Positions 61,200 to 64,000 of a stretch of 64,000 nt of DNA are shown here, piece after piece. Each line of letters begins with the position of its first letter. Position 1 is the stretch's first letter. Under the pieces are notes generated by a model. It was not told the origin of the DNA. It searched no databases and saw only the letters and a program-made list of their open reading frames with translations. The position numbers and the translations under genes were made by a program. Origin of the DNA: Ceratothoa steindachneri (Eukaryota > Arthropoda > Malacostraca > Isopoda > Cymothoidae); contig OZ018321.1 in assembly GCA_963969495.1 (NCBI GenBank), forward strand, positions 129,302,120-129,366,119, in the 5' to 3' direction.

Positions 61200-62045
61200 C
61201 AGTAATGGAAGCCCCTTATCCATCTGAGCCTCTTAATTTAGTCCAAACTGTATGTGTCAAAAAGGACGAAAACTACCCTCTCCCTTCGCTCGCTGGTTCC
61301 CGTGGAAACTACACCCTGGAACTCGATTTAAACCCCCAGTTGGAACCCTCTCAAAAGACGCAATTGGCTCTTTTGTTAACTGAATTCCCCGTACCCGTTC
61401 ACTTGCGCCGTACTTTTAAGGCTGAAGTGGAAAACATGCTAAAGTTAGGATTAATTGAACCTTCGACGTCGAATTATTGCTCTCCTATGGTTATGGTCAG
61501 AAAGCCGGATCAGTCTTTTCGCATGTACGTAGACTTTAGAAAGCTCAACGCCGTAACAATTTTTGACGCTGAGCCTATCTCTCTGATAAACCAGAGCCTA
61601 CATCTATTTGAAGAGGCCGAGTTTATTTAAGAGGTAGACTTATATGAGGCCTACTATCAAATCCCCCTTATGGATAGTGCCTGGAATTACACCGTATTTT
61701 CCACAGAAAAAGACCTTAGGACAGTTTAAGCGACTACCTTTTGGTTTAATTACTGCCTGTAGTAGCTATAATCGAATGAAGCGCAGGATACTGAATGGGC
61801 TGAGTAACATTTATTTTTACTTCGATAACGTTTACGTGGCCATCCGTACATGGGACCAGCATCTTATCTCTCTACACTCGCTCCTCAATAGGCTCCGTGA
61901 TTACGGCCTCACTATAGGCCCTAGCAAGTGCCATTTCGCCTATAGCACTATTAAATAAAGTACAGAAAAGGGACAGAAAACTGTGTGGCAGACTGTCTAA
62001 GTAGGAATCCGGTCGAGGATCCTACCCCTGCGAAGTAAAATGTGT
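61200..62045 (+). pseudogene. gypsy reverse transcriptase and RNase H end (second element), YFDN active site
   Basis: The frame 61205-61630 reads LDLNPQLEPSQKTQLALLLT, then VPVHLRRTFKAEVENMLKLG, LIEPSTSNYCSPMVMVRKP and SFRMYVDFRKLNAVT, the RT start typical of gypsy. After a stop, VDLYEAYYQIPL (first Asp present) and a frame change lead to RLPFGLITACSSYNRMKRRI and NIYFYFDNVYVAI, where YxDD has become YFDN. HLISLHSLLNRLRDYGLTIG and KCHFAYSTIK follow. Most of RNase H is missing; its end VADCLSRNPVEDP lies at about 61985-62025. It follows integrase without a gap, so RT is the 3'-most domain. Confidence 0.8.
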
Positions 62046-62131
62046 TAAGCATTGTACTCCTGTGCACATAATCGACTCCGTGTACTCATTTTGTTTTTAT
62101 AATTCTAAAACCCCGTGTTAACCGTGTATGC

Positions 62132-63480
62132 TTATGTTTCTTGGTTATCCTGTAAAATTTTGTCTTCCTTTTTTTTATATTTGTCCTTTGCGTGTGTTTT
62201 TTTGTTTTTGTTTTGTTTTTTGTATTCAGAGGTTGGCCATAACCCATCTCCACCCCTCTTCCTTGTATGGCCGGAAGGATTGTCCTCGGGTGGTACGACC
62301 TCGGCTTCCGAGGGCGCTACTTCGGAAAACTCTTCCGACTGGGTTCCTCTCGGCCATCCTTTTTGACCGAACAGCTCCACCCAGTACAAAGCGCAGCAAA
62401 TAAGCTCACGTAGCACTTCTCTCCCACGGACAGAATGTTGGGTACCGTCATTGGCGAATAGTCCGGACCGGCCATAGAACTCGTTGAACGGGTTGACGAT
62501 ACCTACGCCCATGTCTGTCATGATCTGGCCGAGTCTCCAGTTGATGCTCAATGCCTTTTGGTTAGTCACTGCACCTACGGCACGTCTCGGTAGGATCCCA
62601 ACAATGACTTATCCTTCACTTATGTTTATAAGGAATTCCAATCCTGAATAATGAGCTCATTAAAGCCTACAAGTCCTTCCTGTAGGAATAGGTCGTTTCC
62701 GCTTGCTAGTTCGACTACTGATGTATCATGCCGTCTAAGAGGTAACTTGTCCTTTTTCTGTCTAACATTTCGGGTCCGCTTCCCATGGAGGCTAAGTCCC
62801 TCGTTAAGTCCCTTACTGAGAATCCACAACAACGATTGCTTCCTCCTGACCAGATTTGAGAGCTGCAAATCTATTGAAAGATGACACTGGCGTCAGTTTA
62901 GTCGGATATTCCAAAGGTCTCTCCTCCTCTTCTGACAGGGATAAAGCCATTGTGGCCGACCCCTTGGGAACCAGCGGCGCTGAAATCCTTGACAATCGTG
63001 GCACATGTATATTTATCGCTGTTTTTCTTCTTCCTCTTCTTTACCTCTTCTACACTCGGCTTGCGCGGCACTGCCGTTGCCGTGTTCTCTTCCTGGGTGA
63101 GAGGCCCGCTGGCGGAACCACCTACTGAGAATCCACAACAACGATTAATGCCTCCTGACCAGATTTAAGAGCTGCAAATCGATTGGAAGATGACACCAGC
63201 GTCGGTTTTGTTGGATGTTTCCAAGGTCTCTCCTCTTCTTCTGACAGGGATAAAGCCATTGTGGCAAATCCCTTGGGAACCAGCGGCCCTGGAATTTTCT
63301 GCATTTTCCTCTCGAGTTCCTTATATTTCTCCTCGGATGATCTGTAAAGATCTTTCAGTTTCTTGAAATAAGCCACTGTTTTTTTAACTTCACCTTTCAG
63401 GATTCAATCGGTTCAGATACTGCCCGAGTGGCATTTCAAATAACTCCCATCCGGGAAGTCCACGCCCCCCTTGTCCTTCT
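62132..63480 (-). pseudogene. CR1-type LINE ORF1: zinc-finger/coiled-coil N-terminus and SGNH esterase, with internal duplication
   Basis: On the minus strand: CARCQKDKGGVDFPDGSYL, KCHSG (finger-like, about 63500-63420), coiled coil YFKKLKDLYRSSEEKYKELE (63376-63310), linker SEEEERPWKHPTKPT, NRFAALKSGQEALIVVVDSQ (block I of SGNH, with VVVDSQ where VxGDS is usual) ending in a stop at 63122. A tandem copy of linker and block I follows (63004-62813). Next comes VVELASGNDLFLQEGLVGFN (block III, 62730-62670). The frame 62569-62132 has LSINWRLGQIMTDMGVGIVN, PFNEFYGRSGLFANDGTQHS (Asp/His block with one extra residue) and a Lys-rich tail. ORF2 is not in the window on this side; the LINE is interrupted by the gypsy element or truncated. 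Same protein family as 52925-53242. Confidence 0.7.
62817..63300 (-). repeat. 308-bp tandem duplication inside LINE ORF1
   Basis: CTGAGAATCCACAACAACGA occurs at 62817 and again at 63125. The following ~180 bases, including CTTCTGACAGGGATAAAGCC and CCTTGGGAACCAGCGGC, match with few differences. The copies are recent compared with the rest of the element. Confidence 0.8.
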
Positions 63481-64000
63481 GGCATCTCGCACAGGTATAT
63501 TCTAAAGCAGATGATTATTTTTTAAATGATGTTCAACACTTTATAGAACTAATAACTATGCAACCAATCAGTAAGTTAAAAAGGGGTGTTGGTGAGTTTC
63601 CCCCCGTGTGATTCGCTCCCGTCTACCGATCGGAAACGTTTCAGATCTTTCAGAAGGCACGCTGCTTTTCTGCTGTTCTTCTGACTGAGTCGCTCAAGCC
63701 CGGCGTGCCATGGCTCACAACCTAGGAGCACTGACAGTCCCCAAGAGGAGCATCGACTTTTCACCAGGTGAACAGCGGAACATGCCCCGTAATAAACTCT
63801 TACTAATTCCCTTCAAGGCGTCCAGGATCTCAGTGTAGCGTTTATTGGATATCCCGCCACACTAATAAACTTGACCTAAGGTTTTTGTTGGCCTGGCAAC
63901 TAACCTGGGAACAAAGGCCCGTCACCACGGACTGTTGCTACAAGAAGCACCTTTCAACAGTAAATGGGAATGCTAAGTATTTACAAGCGAGAGAATGAGA
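63481..64000 (-). other. Probable LINE 5' leader
   Basis: On the minus strand this lies upstream of ORF1. A 62-codon frame (63764-63576) is not recognised. It likely includes the 5' UTR of the LINE and flanking sequence up to the window end. Confidence 0.3.

Overview
This is eukaryotic DNA with no recognisable host gene, tRNA, rRNA or operon. The best guess is a repeat-rich arthropod, probably a decapod crustacean. The reasons are a short TTAGG-type telomeric motif, very long (TA)n, (GA)n and (CA)n microsatellites, and the mixture of Penelope-like elements (PLEs), CR1- and Jockey-type LINEs, mariner, hAT, MULE and Ty3/gypsy remnants. The species assignment is inference. Almost every long reading frame is a decayed transposon protein; the rest come from low-complexity DNA.

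Layout. 1-900: the 3' end of a retroelement (RNase H-like C-terminus), then a CRE-rich, TATA-containing, polyadenylated terminal region. 1.3-6.6 kb: a nearly full-length Jockey-type LINE with a three-knuckle ORF1 and an endonuclease/RT ORF2. 6.6-9.4 kb: a second, more decayed LINE split by a 1-kb LTR-like insert. 9.4-10.4 kb and 15.9-16.7 kb: two degenerate minisatellites; the second is split by a 5.5-kb hAT element, which itself carries an LTR-like insert and a mariner. 17.0-19.6 kb: a long-TIR element containing a foldback MITE. 20.9-22.1 kb: a MULE with a FLYWCH finger. 25-35.6 kb: a PLE-rich block in which at least five PLE pieces end at (TA)n arrays; one has been split by a CR1-type LINE. 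36-41.9 kb: another LTR-like block, hairpins and a LINE remnant.

43.6-48.5 kb: a Ty3/gypsy element with two LTRs in which protease is followed directly by integrase. 51.9-56.6 kb: a PLE end, then a CR1-type LINE with an SGNH-esterase ORF1, followed by a tail-to-tail copy of its own 3' end across a (GA)n tract. 58.1-59.0 kb: a deleted mariner inside (TA)n. 59.6-62.0 kb: a second gypsy element in which integrase lies upstream of reverse transcriptase, as in the Gmr1 group. 62.1-64.0 kb: the 5' half of a CR1-type LINE on the minus strand with a 308-bp internal tandem duplication.

The proteins described are mobilisation machinery (endonuclease, RT, integrase, transposase). Nearly all are broken by stops, frameshifts or deletions. 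The main interest lies in the order of nested insertions, the repeated association of PLE ends with (TA)n, the integrase-first gypsy elements and the CRE-rich terminal repeat at the left edge.
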